From NCBI RefSeq assembly GCF_021442385.1, contig NZ_MUZA01000002.1:1-64000 (forward strand): a DNA stretch of 64,000 nucleotides, given 5' to 3'. The position numbers and the translations under genes are program-made. Source of the DNA: Micromonospora sp. MH99 (GTDB taxonomy: Bacteria > Actinomycetota > Actinomycetes > Mycobacteriales > Micromonosporaceae). How positions within the stretch are numbered: the stretch's first letter is position 1; every line of letters starts with the position of its first letter. Of the stretch, positions 37,933-47,742 are shown piece by piece. The notes under the pieces were generated by a model that searched no databases, was not told where the DNA came from, and worked only from the letters and a program-made list of their open reading frames with translations.

Positions 37933-38859
37933 TCAGTAGCCGTCGACCACCGTGTTGATCAGCGGCTGACCGGCGGCGAACCGCCGTACCTGGTCGCCGA
38001 CCAGCCGGTACGCGCGCGGCAGCAGCCCGCGCACCGAGCCGGCCACGTGCGGGGTGAGCAGCACGTTCGGCATCGTCCACAGCGGGGAGTCGGCGGGAAG
38101 CGGCTCCGGGTCGGTGACGTCCAGCGCGGCCGAGATCCGACCGGTGGCCAGTTCGGCGACGAGCGCCTCGGTACGGGCCACCGGGCCGCGCGCCGCGTTG
38201 ACGAGCAGCGCCCCGTCCGGCATCGCCGCCAGGAAGTCCTCGTCGATCAGGCCACGGGTCTGGTCGGTGAGCGGCACCAGCACGACCACCACGTCGGCGT
38301 CGGGCAGCAGCCGAGGCAGCTCCGCGACGGCGTGCACGCCCTGCTCGGGCCGGGCCGTCCGGGCGACCAGGGTGAAGCTCACCTCGAACGGCGCGAGCCG
38401 GTCCCGCACCGCCGTGCCGATCGAGCCGGCCCCGATGATCAGCACCCGCTTACCGGTCAGCTCGTCGGTCGGCGCGTTGCCGTCGTACGCCCACCGCCGC
38501 TGCGCCTGCGCGCGGGCGAAGGCTCCGAAGGCCCGCAGCTGGGCGAGGATCGCGGTGACCACCCACTCGGCGGTGGACGGGTCGTGCACCCCACGGGCGT
38601 CGCAGAGGGTGACCCCCTCGGGCATCCGGCCGACCCAGGCGTCCGCCCCGGCGGAGAGCAGCTGCACCGCCTCCAGATCATGGAGTTCGTGCAGCAGCGC
38701 CGTCGCGTCCGACCCGCTCAGGAACGGCGGTACCCAGAAACGGACGTCGGCCGGGTCGGACGGCAACCGGTCGGCGTGTTCGGCGACCTCCACAGTCACG
38801 TCCGGGGGCAGCTCGCCGACGAGGTTCAGGCCGGCCTGATGCGGAATCCATACCTTCAC
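37933..38859 (-). CDS. D-isomer-specific 2-hydroxyacid dehydrogenase
   Basis: A 308-residue NAD(P)-dependent dehydrogenase. The dinucleotide motif is 'VLIIGAGSIGTAVRDRLAPF' (GxGxxG), and the catalytic residues are Arg in 'LVNAARGPVART', Glu in 'ALDVTDPEPLPADSPL' and His in 'LLTPHVAGS'. There is no ASB or ACT domain, so it is not a second SerA; it resembles hydroxypyruvate/glyoxylate reductase-type members. The GTG at 38859 has TATCGT 8 nt upstream (38868-38873). The longer reading frame upstream is antisense to the PP2C gene and is not real. Confidence 0.9.
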   Translation of the reverse strand: MKVWIPHQAGLNLVGELPPDVTVEVAEHADRLPSDPADVRFWVPPFLSGSDATALLHELHDLEAVQLLSAGADAWVGRMPEGVTLCDARGVHDPSTAEWVVTAILAQLRAFGAFARAQAQRRWAYDGNAPTDELTGKRVLIIGAGSIGTAVRDRLAPFEVSFTLVARTARPEQGVHAVAELPRLLPDADVVVVLVPLTDQTRGLIDEDFLAAMPDGALLVNAARGPVARTEALVAELATGRISAALDVTDPEPLPADSPLWTMPNVLLTPHVAGSVRGLLPRAYRLVGDQVRRFAAGQPLINTVVDGY

Positions 38860-38867
38860 GTCCGCCG

Positions 38868-38873
38868 ACGATA
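38868..38873 (-). promoter_or_regulatory. -10 element of a leaderless-type promoter
   Basis: TATCGT on the minus strand, 8 nt before the GTG of the 2-hydroxyacid dehydrogenase gene. Confidence 0.4.
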
Positions 38874-39045
38874 GCCTCCGGCGCGACGGCCGGTGCGGGC
38901 ACGGCGGTGATCCGGCGTCACGGGGGATGGCGCGCGGCGTCGGCGCGGGCGAGACTCGGCACACCGATGTTCGGTCCCGGCCCTGACGAGGTATAACCAA
39001 GGATCGGAGGGCCGGTCGGCCTCCGCCCCGGCAGACAGGTGCTCG

Positions 39046-40863
39046 ATGACCGACGGCTCCCCCGCCAGCGCGCGACGTTCGACCGCCCCACCCCCGGCGC
39101 TCGGCGACGCGGCGCGGCTGCGCGCGCTGGCCGACACCGGTCTGGACGCCGCACCGGACGAGGCGTTCGACAGGTTCGCCCGACTGGTCAGTGACCTGCT
39201 GGAGGTTCCGGTCGCGCTGGTCTCCCTGGTCTCCGCCGACCGGCAGTTCTTCCCGGGCGCGGTGGGTCTGCCCGAGCCGTGGTCGCAGCGGCGGCAGACC
39301 CCGTTGAGCCACTCGTTCTGCCAGCACGTGGTGGACATCGAGGTGCCGATGGTGTTGCCGGACGCCCGGCTCTACCCCCGCGTACGCGACAACCTGGCCA
39401 TCGACGACCTCGGCGTCGTCGCGTACGCCGGGATGCCGTTGACCGACCTCTCCGGCCGGGTGCTCGGCTCGCTGTGCGCCATCGACAACAAGCCCCGGGC
39501 GTGGACCGCCGGGCAGCTGCGGACGCTCGCCGACCTCGCCGCCGCCTGCTCGTCGGAGCTGCGACTGCGGATCGCGCTGGACGGCGCGCAGGAGGCGCGT
39601 CGGCGGGTCGTCCGGGCACACCAGCGGCTGGAGCTGCTGGCCGGTGTGAGCGAGACGCTCGCCGGCACGCTGGACGTGGGCACGTCGCTGCGCCGCCTCG
39701 CCGCCACCATGGTGCCGCTGCTCGCCGACTGGTGCCTGCTCACGCTGGTCGGGCCATCGGGACAGCCCCGGGAGGTGGTCGCGGTGCACCGTGATCCGGC
39801 CCGGGCGCCGGACGTCGACCGCTTCGCCGAGCTGCTGCGTACGGGGCTGAGCCAGGATTCCATCATCCGGGCGGTGCTGCGCACCGGCCAGCCGCGGCTC
39901 GGCGGCGTCGCGTCGCTGGACGACGTGGCGCGGGGCACCATCGACCCGGAGATGCCGGCGATCGCCGAGCGGCTGGGCATCGCCTCCTACCTCAGCGTGC
40001 CGGTGCGGGCCGTCGGAGGCACCGTGCTGGGCGCGATCACGCTGGTCAACGCCGCCGACCGTCAGCAGTTCGACGACCGCGACCTGCTCACCGCCGTGGA
40101 CATCGGCCGCCGGGCCGGGCAGTCCGTCGGCAACAGCTCGATGTACGGCGAGCAGCGGCACGTAGCCGAGGTGCTGCAACACAGCATGCTGCCGCGGCTG
40201 CCGGTCGTGACGGAGTTGGAGCTGGCGGCCCGCTACCAGCCGGCGGCCGACCGGGTGGAGGTGGGCGGCGACTGGTACGACGCCTTCATGCAACCCGACG
40301 GTGACCTGATCGCGGCGATCGGGGACGTGGCGGGGCACGACATCGAGGCGGCGGCGACCATGGGCCAGCTGCGCAACCTGGTGCGTGGCAACGCGTTCGG
40401 CCGGCCGGACGCGGTCGGGGCGTTGATGAGCCACCTGGACAGCGCCATCCGGGGGCTGCGGCTGCCCATCGCGGCCACCGCGACGCTGGTGCGCATCTGT
40501 GACCCGCGCTCCGGGGTCCGTGCGGTGACCTGGTGCAACGCCGGGCACCCGCCGGCGCTGGTGGTGCGGGCCGGCGGTGCGGTGGAGGTCCTCGAAGCGA
40601 CGCCGGAGCCGTTGCTGGGCCTGGCCCGGCCGACGCCGCGGACCAGCCACTCGACAAGCCTGGCCACCGGCGACACGCTGCTGCTCTACACCGACGGGCT
40701 GATCGAGCGTCGGGACCGGTCCATCGACGACGGGCTCGCCGAACTGGTGCACCGGTTGACCGGCACCGACACCGTCCCCCTCGACGACCTGTGTGACCTG
40801 CTCCTCGCCTCGATCCAGCACCGCGAGGACGACACGGCGCTGCTGGCCGTGCGGGCCCGCTGA
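39046..40863 (+). CDS. GAF-domain PP2C (SpoIIE-type) serine phosphatase
   Basis: A 605-residue cytoplasmic signalling protein. Two GAF sensor domains (about 35-170 with '[22 protein letters not shown]' and '[28 protein letters not shown]'; about 195-355) precede a PPM/SpoIIE phosphatase domain (about 380-603). Metal-binding acids are visible in 'VGGDWYDAF', '[10 protein letters not shown]', '[12 protein letters not shown]' and '[10 protein letters not shown]'. Proteins of this layout dephosphorylate anti-anti-sigma factors in Streptomyces and relatives. No partner anti-sigma or antagonist gene is adjacent. TATAAC at about 38993 is a possible -10. The ATG has no strong ribosome-binding site. 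Confidence 0.9.
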   Translation: MTDGSPASARRSTAPPPALGDAARLRALADTGLDAAPDEAFDRFARLVSDLLEVPVALVSLVSADRQFFPGAVGLPEPWSQRRQTPLSHSFCQHVVDIEVPMVLPDARLYPRVRDNLAIDDLGVVAYAGMPLTDLSGRVLGSLCAIDNKPRAWTAGQLRTLADLAAACSSELRLRIALDGAQEARRRVVRAHQRLELLAGVSETLAGTLDVGTSLRRLAATMVPLLADWCLLTLVGPSGQPREVVAVHRDPARAPDVDRFAELLRTGLSQDSIIRAVLRTGQPRLGGVASLDDVARGTIDPEMPAIAERLGIASYLSVPVRAVGGTVLGAITLVNAADRQQFDDRDLLTAVDIGRRAGQSVGNSSMYGEQRHVAEVLQHSMLPRLPVVTELELAARYQPAADRVEVGGDWYDAFMQPDGDLIAAIGDVAGHDIEAAATMGQLRNLVRGNAFGRPDAVGALMSHLDSAIRGLRLPIAATATLVRICDPRSGVRAVTWCNAGHPPALVVRAGGAVEVLEATPEPLLGLARPTPRTSHSTSLATGDTLLLYTDGLIERRDRSIDDGLAELVHRLTGTDTVPLDDLCDLLLASIQHREDDTALLAVRAR

Positions 40864-40879
40864 GCGGTCGCGGCACGAG

Positions 40880-40903
40880 CCGGGGCCCATCCGTCGGGCC
40901 CGG
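40880..40903 (+). terminator. Hairpin after the PP2C gene
   Basis: CCGG-G-GCCC pairs with GGGCCCGG (one bulge) around a 7-nt loop, 17 bp after the stop codon. Confidence 0.45.
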
Positions 40904-40921
40904 CCGGGCCGTCCGGCGGGC

Positions 40922-40927
40922 TACCCT
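40922..40927 (+). promoter_or_regulatory. -10 element of a leaderless promoter
   Basis: TACCCT lies 7 nt before the GTG at 40935 and no ribosome-binding site is present. It is identical in sequence and spacing to that at 1258. Confidence 0.5.
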
Positions 40928-40934
40928 GGGCCGG

Positions 40935-42107
40935 GTGAGAGCCCGTCTCCCGTACCCTCGCGTCCGCCGCCTCCGGGTGGTCCTCGCGGCGTCCTGCGCG
41001 GCGCTGCTGCTCGCCACGGGTTGCAGCTTCGGCGAGCCGGAGCCGGACCCGGCGGGCGAGCCGCCCAACCTGCCGACCCCGTCGGCGCCGGCGAGCGCCG
41101 GCGGCGCGGGCCAGCAGGCGGTGGCAACCGTCCTGGCCAAGGGGCTGCGGGTGCCGTGGGCCATCGCGTTCCTGCCCGACGGCGGCGCGCTGGTCACCGA
41201 ACGGGACAGCGGCCGGATCCTCCAGGTCGGTCCGGAGTCCGGCCCGGACGGGCTGCGGGTGCGGGTGGTGCAGACGATCAGCGACGTGGCGGCGGCGGGC
41301 GAGGGTGGCCTGCTCGGCATCGCCGTCTCCCCCGGCTACGCCCGGGACCGGACGGTCTTCGTCTACTACACCGCCGAGCAGGACAACCGGGTCGCCCGCC
41401 TGCAACTCGGCGGCCAACCCACAGCGATTCTCACCGGTATCCCGAAGGCGAACGTGCACAACGGTGGCGGGTTGGGCTTCGGCCCGGACGGGCAGCTCTA
41501 CGTCAGCACGGGTGACGCGGGCGAGCGCCCCAACGCGCAGGACACGAAGAGCCTCGGCGGCAAGATCCTGCGGATCACCGCCGACGGCAAGCCCGCGCCG
41601 GGCAACCCTTACCCCGGCTCCCCGGTCTGGTCGCTGGGTCACCGCAACGTGCAGGGCTTCGCCTGGGACGACGCCAAGCGGATGTACGCCGTGGAGTTCG
41701 GCCAGAACACCTGGGACGAGATCAACCAGATCACCAAGGGCGGCAACTACGGGTGGCCGGACGTCGAGGGGCGGGCCGGCGACAAGCGGTTCACCGACCC
41801 GATCACGCAGTGGGCGACGTCCGACGCGTCCTGCTCCGGGCTCGCGGCGACGGACCGGCTGCTGGTCACCGGCTGCCTGCGCGGCAAGCGACTCTGGGTG
41901 ATGGAGCTGACCGACACCGGCACGCTGCTCGGGCAGCCCAGCGAGCTGCTCACCAACCGGTACGGTCGGCTGCGCGCGGTGGCCGCCGCACCGGACGGTT
42001 CGCTCTGGGTGAGCACCTCCAACCACGACGGGCGGGGTGACCCGGCGGCCGACGACGACCGCCTCCTGCGGGTGGTCTTCGCCGGCGGCGACGGCGGTCG
42101 CAGCTGA
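40935..42107 (+). CDS. PQQ-dependent aldose dehydrogenase-like lipoprotein
   Basis: A 390-residue exported protein. The N-terminus is a lipoprotein signal ('[17 protein letters not shown]', lipid-modified Cys30). A six-bladed beta-propeller of the GSDH/YliI type follows: '[27 protein letters not shown]', '[24 protein letters not shown]', '[22 protein letters not shown]', '[13 protein letters not shown]' and '[12 protein letters not shown]'. Homologues oxidise aldoses using bound PQQ and Ca. PQQ biosynthesis genes are not seen here, so the cofactor must be scavenged or made elsewhere, or the protein binds only sugars. It stands as its own transcription unit. Confidence 0.88.
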   Translation: MRARLPYPRVRRLRVVLAASCAALLLATGCSFGEPEPDPAGEPPNLPTPSAPASAGGAGQQAVATVLAKGLRVPWAIAFLPDGGALVTERDSGRILQVGPESGPDGLRVRVVQTISDVAAAGEGGLLGIAVSPGYARDRTVFVYYTAEQDNRVARLQLGGQPTAILTGIPKANVHNGGGLGFGPDGQLYVSTGDAGERPNAQDTKSLGGKILRITADGKPAPGNPYPGSPVWSLGHRNVQGFAWDDAKRMYAVEFGQNTWDEINQITKGGNYGWPDVEGRAGDKRFTDPITQWATSDASCSGLAATDRLLVTGCLRGKRLWVMELTDTGTLLGQPSELLTNRYGRLRAVAAAPDGSLWVSTSNHDGRGDPAADDDRLLRVVFAGGDGGRS

Positions 42108-42156
42108 CCTGCGTCACCTTCCGCGCGGGTTTGCCAAGATCTTCCGACGGGCAGGT

Positions 42157-42162
42157 CAGAAT
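42157..42162 (+). promoter_or_regulatory. -10 element of a leaderless promoter
   Basis: CAGAAT lies 6 nt before the ATG at 42169; no ribosome-binding site is present. Confidence 0.4.
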
Positions 42163-42168
42163 CTCAGC

Positions 42169-43740
42169 ATGGACGGGCAACGCGACGAGCAGCACGACGA
42201 CGCCGAGGGCCGGGGTGACCCGGTGACCGGTGGCGAGCCGTCGCGCCCGTCGCGCCGGCGGATCGGTAGGCCCGGCGGGCCGGTGCGGCGCACGGGCGTG
42301 ATCCTCGCGGTGCTCGTGGTGGCCCTGGCCGGCGCCGTGCTCGGGGTGCTGGCCGGTGGGCGGGTGAACACCGACATCGGCCCGTTCCGGGCCAACCTCA
42401 CCCTCTCCCCGGCCAGCGAGGGCGGGACGACGATCGACGTGCCACCGCTCGGCGCCCTGCTGCTGGACAGCCACAGCGGGCCGACCCACCTCACCGTGCG
42501 GCTGGGCGCGCTGGACCAGGGGCGCACCGAGGCGCTGCTCGACGACCCGGCGAGCATCAGCCGAGCCAGCCAGAGCGCCGTGGAGGACGTCCGCTCGGGG
42601 GTGATGCGGCTGGGCCTGCGGACCCTCGCCTCGGCGGTGCTGGTCACCCTGATCCTGGCCGGGTTGATCTTCCGCGATGTGCGGCGTACCGCCTGGGCGG
42701 GCGGGTTGGCGCTGCTGGTCACCGCCGGCAGCCTCGGCACGGCCGCGGCGACCCTGCGCCCCCAGGCGATCGAGGAGCCGCGCTACGAGGGCCTGCTGGT
42801 CAACGCCCCCGCCATCGTCGGCGACGCCCGCCGCATCGCCAACGACTACACCAAGTACGCCGAGCAGCTGCAACGCATCGTCGGCAACGTCAGCCAGCTC
42901 TACACGACCGTGTCGGCGCTGCCGGTGCTGGAGCCGGCACCCGGCACCACCCGGGTCCTGCACGTCTCCGACATGCACCTCAACCCGACCGGCTGGCAGC
43001 TGATCCGCACGGTGGTGGAGCAGTTCGGCATCGACGTGGTCATCGACACCGGGGACATCACTGACTGGGGCAGCGAGCCGGAGGCGTCCTTCGTCGGCTC
43101 GATCAGCCTGCTCAAGAAGCCGTACGTGTTCATCCGCGGCAACCACGACTCGGGCAAGACCGCCGCGGCGGTGGCCCGCCAGCCGAACGCGATAGTGCTG
43201 AACAACTCCACCACCACCGTCGCCGGGCTGACCATCGCCGGTATCGGCGACCCGCGCTTCACCCCGGACAAGAACACCTCACCGGCCGGCAGCGGGCTGA
43301 CCCAGGAGGTGGCCGACCAGGTGATCGGCGTCGGAACGCAGCTCGCCGCGACGGTGCGCAGCTCGCCCCGGCCCGTCAACATCGCGCTGGTGCACGACCC
43401 GGCGTCCGCCGGGCCGCTCGCCGGCACCTGCCCGCTGGTGCTCGCCGGGCACACCCACGCCCGGCAGGTCTCCAAGCTGCCGCAGGCACCCGGCCAGCAG
43501 CCCACCACCCTGTTCGTGGAGGGCTCGACCGGCGGGGCCGGGCTGCGCGGGCTGGAGGGTGAGAAGCCGACCCCGCTGTCGATGACAGTGCTCTACTTCG
43601 ACCCGCAGAAGATGCTCCAGGCGTACGACGACATCACCGTCGGCGGCACCGGCCAGGCCCAGGTCAACCTGGAACGCCACATCGTGCAGGACCCGAACGC
43701 CGGCACTCCCGCGTCGGTCACCCCCACCCCGACCCGCTGA
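42169..43740 (+). CDS. Membrane-bound metallophosphoesterase
   Basis: A 523-residue protein with a charged cytoplasmic N-terminus. Helix one is near residues 43-62, an extracytoplasmic loop of about 90 residues follows, and two more helices lie near 145-185. A calcineurin-type phosphoesterase domain occupies about 260-480. All metal motifs are visible: 'HVSDMHLNP', 'DTGDITDWG', 'RGNHDSG', 'ALVHDPA' and 'LAGHTHARQ'. The ATG start is favoured over upstream in-frame codons by the -10 six bases before it. Substrate (phosphodiester, lipid or nucleotide) is not predictable. The C-terminus is Thr/Pro-rich. Confidence 0.88.
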   Translation: MDGQRDEQHDDAEGRGDPVTGGEPSRPSRRRIGRPGGPVRRTGVILAVLVVALAGAVLGVLAGGRVNTDIGPFRANLTLSPASEGGTTIDVPPLGALLLDSHSGPTHLTVRLGALDQGRTEALLDDPASISRASQSAVEDVRSGVMRLGLRTLASAVLVTLILAGLIFRDVRRTAWAGGLALLVTAGSLGTAAATLRPQAIEEPRYEGLLVNAPAIVGDARRIANDYTKYAEQLQRIVGNVSQLYTTVSALPVLEPAPGTTRVLHVSDMHLNPTGWQLIRTVVEQFGIDVVIDTGDITDWGSEPEASFVGSISLLKKPYVFIRGNHDSGKTAAAVARQPNAIVLNNSTTTVAGLTIAGIGDPRFTPDKNTSPAGSGLTQEVADQVIGVGTQLAATVRSSPRPVNIALVHDPASAGPLAGTCPLVLAGHTHARQVSKLPQAPGQQPTTLFVEGSTGGAGLRGLEGEKPTPLSMTVLYFDPQKMLQAYDDITVGGTGQAQVNLERHIVQDPNAGTPASVTPTPTR

Positions 43741-43766
43741 GCGCGGACCGGGGCGGACGGGGCGCG

Positions 43767-46124
43767 TCAGCGGAGGGCGAGCGCGGCCAGGGCCGCGTTG
43801 ACGACGCTGCCGGGCATCAGGTCGTGCAGCTCGTACAGGTCGGCCACACTGCCGGACTGGCCGAACTCGTCCACCCCGAGCGGCACCGCCGGGGCGCCGA
43901 GCGCCGACCCGAGCCAGGCCATCGCGTGCGACGCCGCGTCGTGCACCGTCACCACCGGCACCCGGTCGGCGAACGCGGACCGCAGCGCGCCCGGCACGCT
44001 GGGCACGGTCGCGGTCCGTACGCCCTGACGCAGGGTGCGCTGCCAGGCCCGGTAGAGCCGGTCAAGACTCGTCACGTCGACCACGTGCGCGGCGACGCCC
44101 TCCTCGGCCAACTCCGCAGCGGCGGCCAGCACCTCCGGCAGCACCGCGCCGGAGGCGGCCAGCTGCACCACCGGGGCGTCGGCCAGGTGCGGGTACGCCT
44201 GGTGCGCGTCGACCAACCGGTACGCCCCGGCGACCACCTGGCGGCGCAGCACCGCGTCGCCGAGCCGGGCCCGGGCCGCCTCGAACGGCGCCTGGTCCAG
44301 CGGACGGGTGCTCAGCCGGAAGTAGTACGCCCCGTCCTCGGTCGGCGCTGCCGTCGCGGCCGGGGTCACCCCGCCGGCGATCTGCCCGAGCGCGTCGCAG
44401 AGCAGCCAGTCGAGGCTGCCCGCGTACGCCGGTTCGAGGAACGTCACCCCGGGCAGCTCCAGGCCGACCGAGGCGGTGATGGTGGACTGGTGTGCGCCGC
44501 CCTCGGGGGCGAGGGTGATGCCCGACGGGGTGCCGGCCACCACGAACCGGGAACCGGAGTACGTGCCGTACAGGAACGCGTCCAGGCCGCGCAGCACGAA
44601 CGGGTCGTAGACCGTGCCGACCGGCAGCAGCGGCTGCCCCGACAGGTCCCACGACAGGCCGAGCTGACCCAGCAGCAGGAACAGGTTCATCTCCGAGATG
44701 CCCAGCTCGATGTGCTGCCCGGACGGGCTCTCGGTCCAGCGCAGCATCCGGTCCTCGGTCCAGGAACGCTGCTCGGTGGGGGCGAACACCCCGGTCTTGT
44801 TGATGAACCCGGCCAGGTTGGTGGAGGTGGCCACGTCCGGGGCGGTGGTCACCAGGTAGCGGCCGACCTCCCGGTCGCGCGCCAGGTCCACCAGCACCCG
44901 ACCGAAGACCTCCTGCGTGGAGATCGGCTTGTTGGCGCGTACTCCCGTGCTCTCCGGAACGGTGACCCCCAGCGCGCGCTCGCGCGGCGCGCGGGACAGC
45001 GCCTCGCGGCGGGCGCCGGCCCGGATGCCGGCCGGTGACGCCGGGTCGAGGCGGTCCCACTCGGTCTCGGCGGTCAGGCCCTGCGCGGCCCGCAGCGCGT
45101 CGACCTGCTCGGTGCTGAGCAGCGCCGAGTGGTTGCGCGGATTGCCTGCGATGGGCAACCCCCAACCCTTGACGGTGTACGCGAAGACGACGCTGGGCCG
45201 GTCGGTGACCGCGTCGCACTGGGCGTACGCGTCGAGCATCGCGGACAGATCGTGCCCACCCAGGTCGGTGACGAGCGGGCGCAGCTCCTCGTCGTCGATG
45301 CCCGCCACGAACGCGCCCACCTCGGCCGGCGCACCGTCCAGGAACTGCTTGCGCAGGGCCGGACCGGTCAACCCGAACAGCGACTGGTACTGCTCGTTGG
45401 GCATCGCGTCGATCCAGTCGCGCAGCGCCCCGCCACCCGGGCGGGCATACGCCTCGGCGAGCCGGCGGCCGTACTTGACCTCCACGACGTGCCAGCCGGC
45501 CGCCTCGAACTGACCCCGCCACTGCTTGATCCGGATGCCGGGCACCACCCGGTCCAGTGACTGCCGGTTGAAGTCGACGAGCCACATCACGTTGCCCAGC
45601 CCGGTGGTGGCCGGGTCGGCGACGGCCTCCCAGATGTTGCCCTCGTCCAGCTCGGCGTCGCCGATCAGCGCCACGAACCGGGAGTGCGGCCGGGCGCCGA
45701 AGTGCGCGTCGACGTACCGGCGGGTGGCGGCGGCGAACAGCGGCGCCGCCGCGCCCAGGCCCACCGAGCCGGTGGAGAAGTCCACCTCGTCCGGGTCCTT
45801 GGTGCGCGACGGGTACGACTGGAGGCCGCCCCGGGCCCGCAGCCGGGGCAGGTACGAGCGGTCCAGGTTGCCCAGCAGGTACTGGATGGCGTGGAACACC
45901 GGCGAGGCGTGCGGCTTGACGGCGACACGGTCCTCGGCGTCCAGGTGCGCGAACCACAGCGCGGTCATCGCCGTGACGAGGGACGCGCTGGACGCCTGGT
46001 GGCCGCCGACCTTCACCCCGTCGCCGGTGGCCCGGTCGTGGTTGGCGGCGTCCACGATCCGGGTGGCGAGCCAGAGCACCCGCCGCTGGATCTCGTCGAG
46101 GACATCGAGGTCGTGCTGGTTCAC
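43767..46124 (-). CDS. Pyruvate dehydrogenase E1-like / transketolase-type ThDP enzyme
   Basis: A 785-residue homodimeric-type E1. The N-terminal half has the ThDP motif 'ALIGDAELDEGNIWEAVADPATTGLGNVMWLVDFNRQSLD' and 'VGGHQASSASLVTAMTALWF'. The transketolase pyrimidine-binding part contains 'IELGISEMNLFLLLGQLGLSWDLSGQPLLPVGTVYDPFVLRGLDAFLYG', and the C-terminal domain ends 'VPLGVDEFGQSGSVADLYELHDL'. It is clearly related to AceE but about 100 residues shorter than the usual 890-930. No E2 or E3 gene is adjacent, so substrate and complex membership are uncertain. GTG at 46124 has GGAG 6 nt upstream. A terminator separates it from gatB. Confidence 0.85.
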   Translation of the reverse strand: MNQHDLDVLDEIQRRVLWLATRIVDAANHDRATGDGVKVGGHQASSASLVTAMTALWFAHLDAEDRVAVKPHASPVFHAIQYLLGNLDRSYLPRLRARGGLQSYPSRTKDPDEVDFSTGSVGLGAAAPLFAAATRRYVDAHFGARPHSRFVALIGDAELDEGNIWEAVADPATTGLGNVMWLVDFNRQSLDRVVPGIRIKQWRGQFEAAGWHVVEVKYGRRLAEAYARPGGGALRDWIDAMPNEQYQSLFGLTGPALRKQFLDGAPAEVGAFVAGIDDEELRPLVTDLGGHDLSAMLDAYAQCDAVTDRPSVVFAYTVKGWGLPIAGNPRNHSALLSTEQVDALRAAQGLTAETEWDRLDPASPAGIRAGARREALSRAPRERALGVTVPESTGVRANKPISTQEVFGRVLVDLARDREVGRYLVTTAPDVATSTNLAGFINKTGVFAPTEQRSWTEDRMLRWTESPSGQHIELGISEMNLFLLLGQLGLSWDLSGQPLLPVGTVYDPFVLRGLDAFLYGTYSGSRFVVAGTPSGITLAPEGGAHQSTITASVGLELPGVTFLEPAYAGSLDWLLCDALGQIAGGVTPAATAAPTEDGAYYFRLSTRPLDQAPFEAARARLGDAVLRRQVVAGAYRLVDAHQAYPHLADAPVVQLAASGAVLPEVLAAAAELAEEGVAAHVVDVTSLDRLYRAWQRTLRQGVRTATVPSVPGALRSAFADRVPVVTVHDAASHAMAWLGSALGAPAVPLGVDEFGQSGSVADLYELHDLMPGSVVNAALAALALR

Positions 46125-46180
46125 GGTGGCTCCATCCGGGCGTCGCCGTTGACGCCCACACGAGGGGTGGCGGGGTGCAC

Positions 46181-46221
46181 GACGAACACCGCCGGCGCTC
46201 ACTGCGCCAGCGGTGTTCGTC
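46181..46221 (-). terminator. gatCAB terminator
   Basis: A perfect 12-bp stem GACGAACACCGC with complement contains an inner GGCGC/GCGCC stem. It lies 9 bp after the gatB stop. Confidence 0.7.
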
Positions 46222-46229
46222 CCTGCGGA

Positions 46230-47729
46230 TCAGCCCTGGACGCCGAGGCGCTCCAGGATCAACTCACGGACGGTCTTCGCGTCGGCCTGACCACGGGTGG
46301 TCTTCATGACCGCGCCGACGAGAGCGCCGGCCGCCGCGACCTTGCCGCTACGGATCTTGTCGGCGATGCCGGGGTTCGCGGCGATCGCCTCGTCCACGGC
46401 GGCGGTGAGCGCGCCGGTGTCCGAAACGACCTCCAGGCCACGGCTAGTCATGATCTCGGTGGGCGAACCCTCACCGTCGACCACGCCCTCCAGCACCGTA
46501 CGGGCCATCTTGTCGTTGAGCTTGCCCGCGTCGACCAGGCCCTGCAACTCGGCGACCTGCGCGGGGGTGGCGCCGATGTCGGCCAGCTCCACGCCGCTCT
46601 CGTTGGCCCGCCGGGACAGCTCGCCCAGCCACCACTTGCGGGCCGCCGCCGGGGTGGTGCCGGCGGCCACGGTGGCCTCGATCAGCTCGACCGCGCCGGC
46701 GTTGAGCACCGACTGCATGTCCAGGTCGGACAGGCCCCACTGCTCCTGGAGCCGACGCCGGTGCACCCGGGGCAGCTCCGGCAGGGCGGCCTTCAGCTCG
46801 GCGACCCAGGCCGGGTCCGGTGCGACAGGCACCAGGTCCGGCTCCGGGAAGTACCGGTAGTCGGTGGCCGTCTCCTTCGAGCGCCCCGGCGTGGTGTCGC
46901 CGGTGTCCTCGTGGAAGTGCCGGGTCTCCTGGGTGATCCGGCCGCCCGCGTCCAGCACCGACGCCTGCCGCAGCATCTCCGAACGGACCGCCCGCTCCAC
47001 CGACCGCAGCGAGTTCACGTTCTTGGTCTCGGTGCGGGTGCCCCACTCCTGGCCCGGCAGGTTGAGCGAGGTGTTCACGTCACAGCGCAGCGAACCCTCC
47101 TCCATCCGCACGTCCGAGACGCCGAGCGTGCGGATCACGTCGCGCAGCTCGGTGACGTACGCCTTGGCCACCTCGGGGGCGAGCGCACCGGTGCCCGTCA
47201 CCGGCTTCGTGACGATCTCGACCAGCGGGATGCCGGCCCGGTTGTAGTCGACGAGCGACTCGGTCGCACCGTGGATGCGGCCGGTCGCGCCACCGACGTG
47301 CAGCGTCTTGCCGGTGTCCTCCTCCAGGTGCACCCGCTCGATCTCGATGCGTACCGTCTCGCCGTTCACCTCGACGTCCAGGTAGCCGTCGACGCAGATC
47401 GGCTCGTCGTACTGGCTGATCTGGAAGTTCTTCGGCATGTCCGGGTAGAAGTAGTTCTTGCGGGCGAACCGGCACCACTCGGCGATCGAGCAGTTCAACG
47501 CCAGGCCGATCCGGATGATCGCCTCGATGGCCGCCTTGTTGGCCACCGGCAGCGACCCCGGCAGACCCAGGCACACCGGGCAGACCCGGGTGTTCGGCTC
47601 GCCACCGAAATCCGTCGGGCAGCCGCACCACATCTTGGTGTTCGTGCCCAACTCGACGTGGGTCTCCAGGCCGATCACCGGTTCGTAGCGCGCGACGACC
47701 TCGTCGTACGCGGGAAGCGTCGTCGTCAT
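46230..47729 (-). CDS. gatB: Asp-tRNA(Asn)/Glu-tRNA(Gln) amidotransferase subunit B
   Basis: A 499-residue subunit that binds and phosphorylates the misacylated tRNA. Family blocks are '[48 protein letters not shown]' (with the zinc-site cysteines), '[22 protein letters not shown]' and '[11 protein letters not shown]'. The C-terminal YqeY-like tail domain ends '[25 protein letters not shown]'. Length is typical. It follows gatA by 13 bp in a gatC-gatA-gatB order. Confidence 0.97.
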   Translation of the reverse strand: MTTTLPAYDEVVARYEPVIGLETHVELGTNTKMWCGCPTDFGGEPNTRVCPVCLGLPGSLPVANKAAIEAIIRIGLALNCSIAEWCRFARKNYFYPDMPKNFQISQYDEPICVDGYLDVEVNGETVRIEIERVHLEEDTGKTLHVGGATGRIHGATESLVDYNRAGIPLVEIVTKPVTGTGALAPEVAKAYVTELRDVIRTLGVSDVRMEEGSLRCDVNTSLNLPGQEWGTRTETKNVNSLRSVERAVRSEMLRQASVLDAGGRITQETRHFHEDTGDTTPGRSKETATDYRYFPEPDLVPVAPDPAWVAELKAALPELPRVHRRRLQEQWGLSDLDMQSVLNAGAVELIEATVAAGTTPAAARKWWLGELSRRANESGVELADIGATPAQVAELQGLVDAGKLNDKMARTVLEGVVDGEGSPTEIMTSRGLEVVSDTGALTAAVDEAIAANPGIADKIRSGKVAAAGALVGAVMKTTRGQADAKTVRELILERLGVQG

Positions 47730-47742
47730 CTGGGCTCCTGCC

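Noticed and set aside
37933..40890. A 985-codon minus-strand frame
   Set aside because: Only the last 308 codons are the 2-hydroxyacid dehydrogenase; the remainder is antisense to the GAF-PP2C gene.
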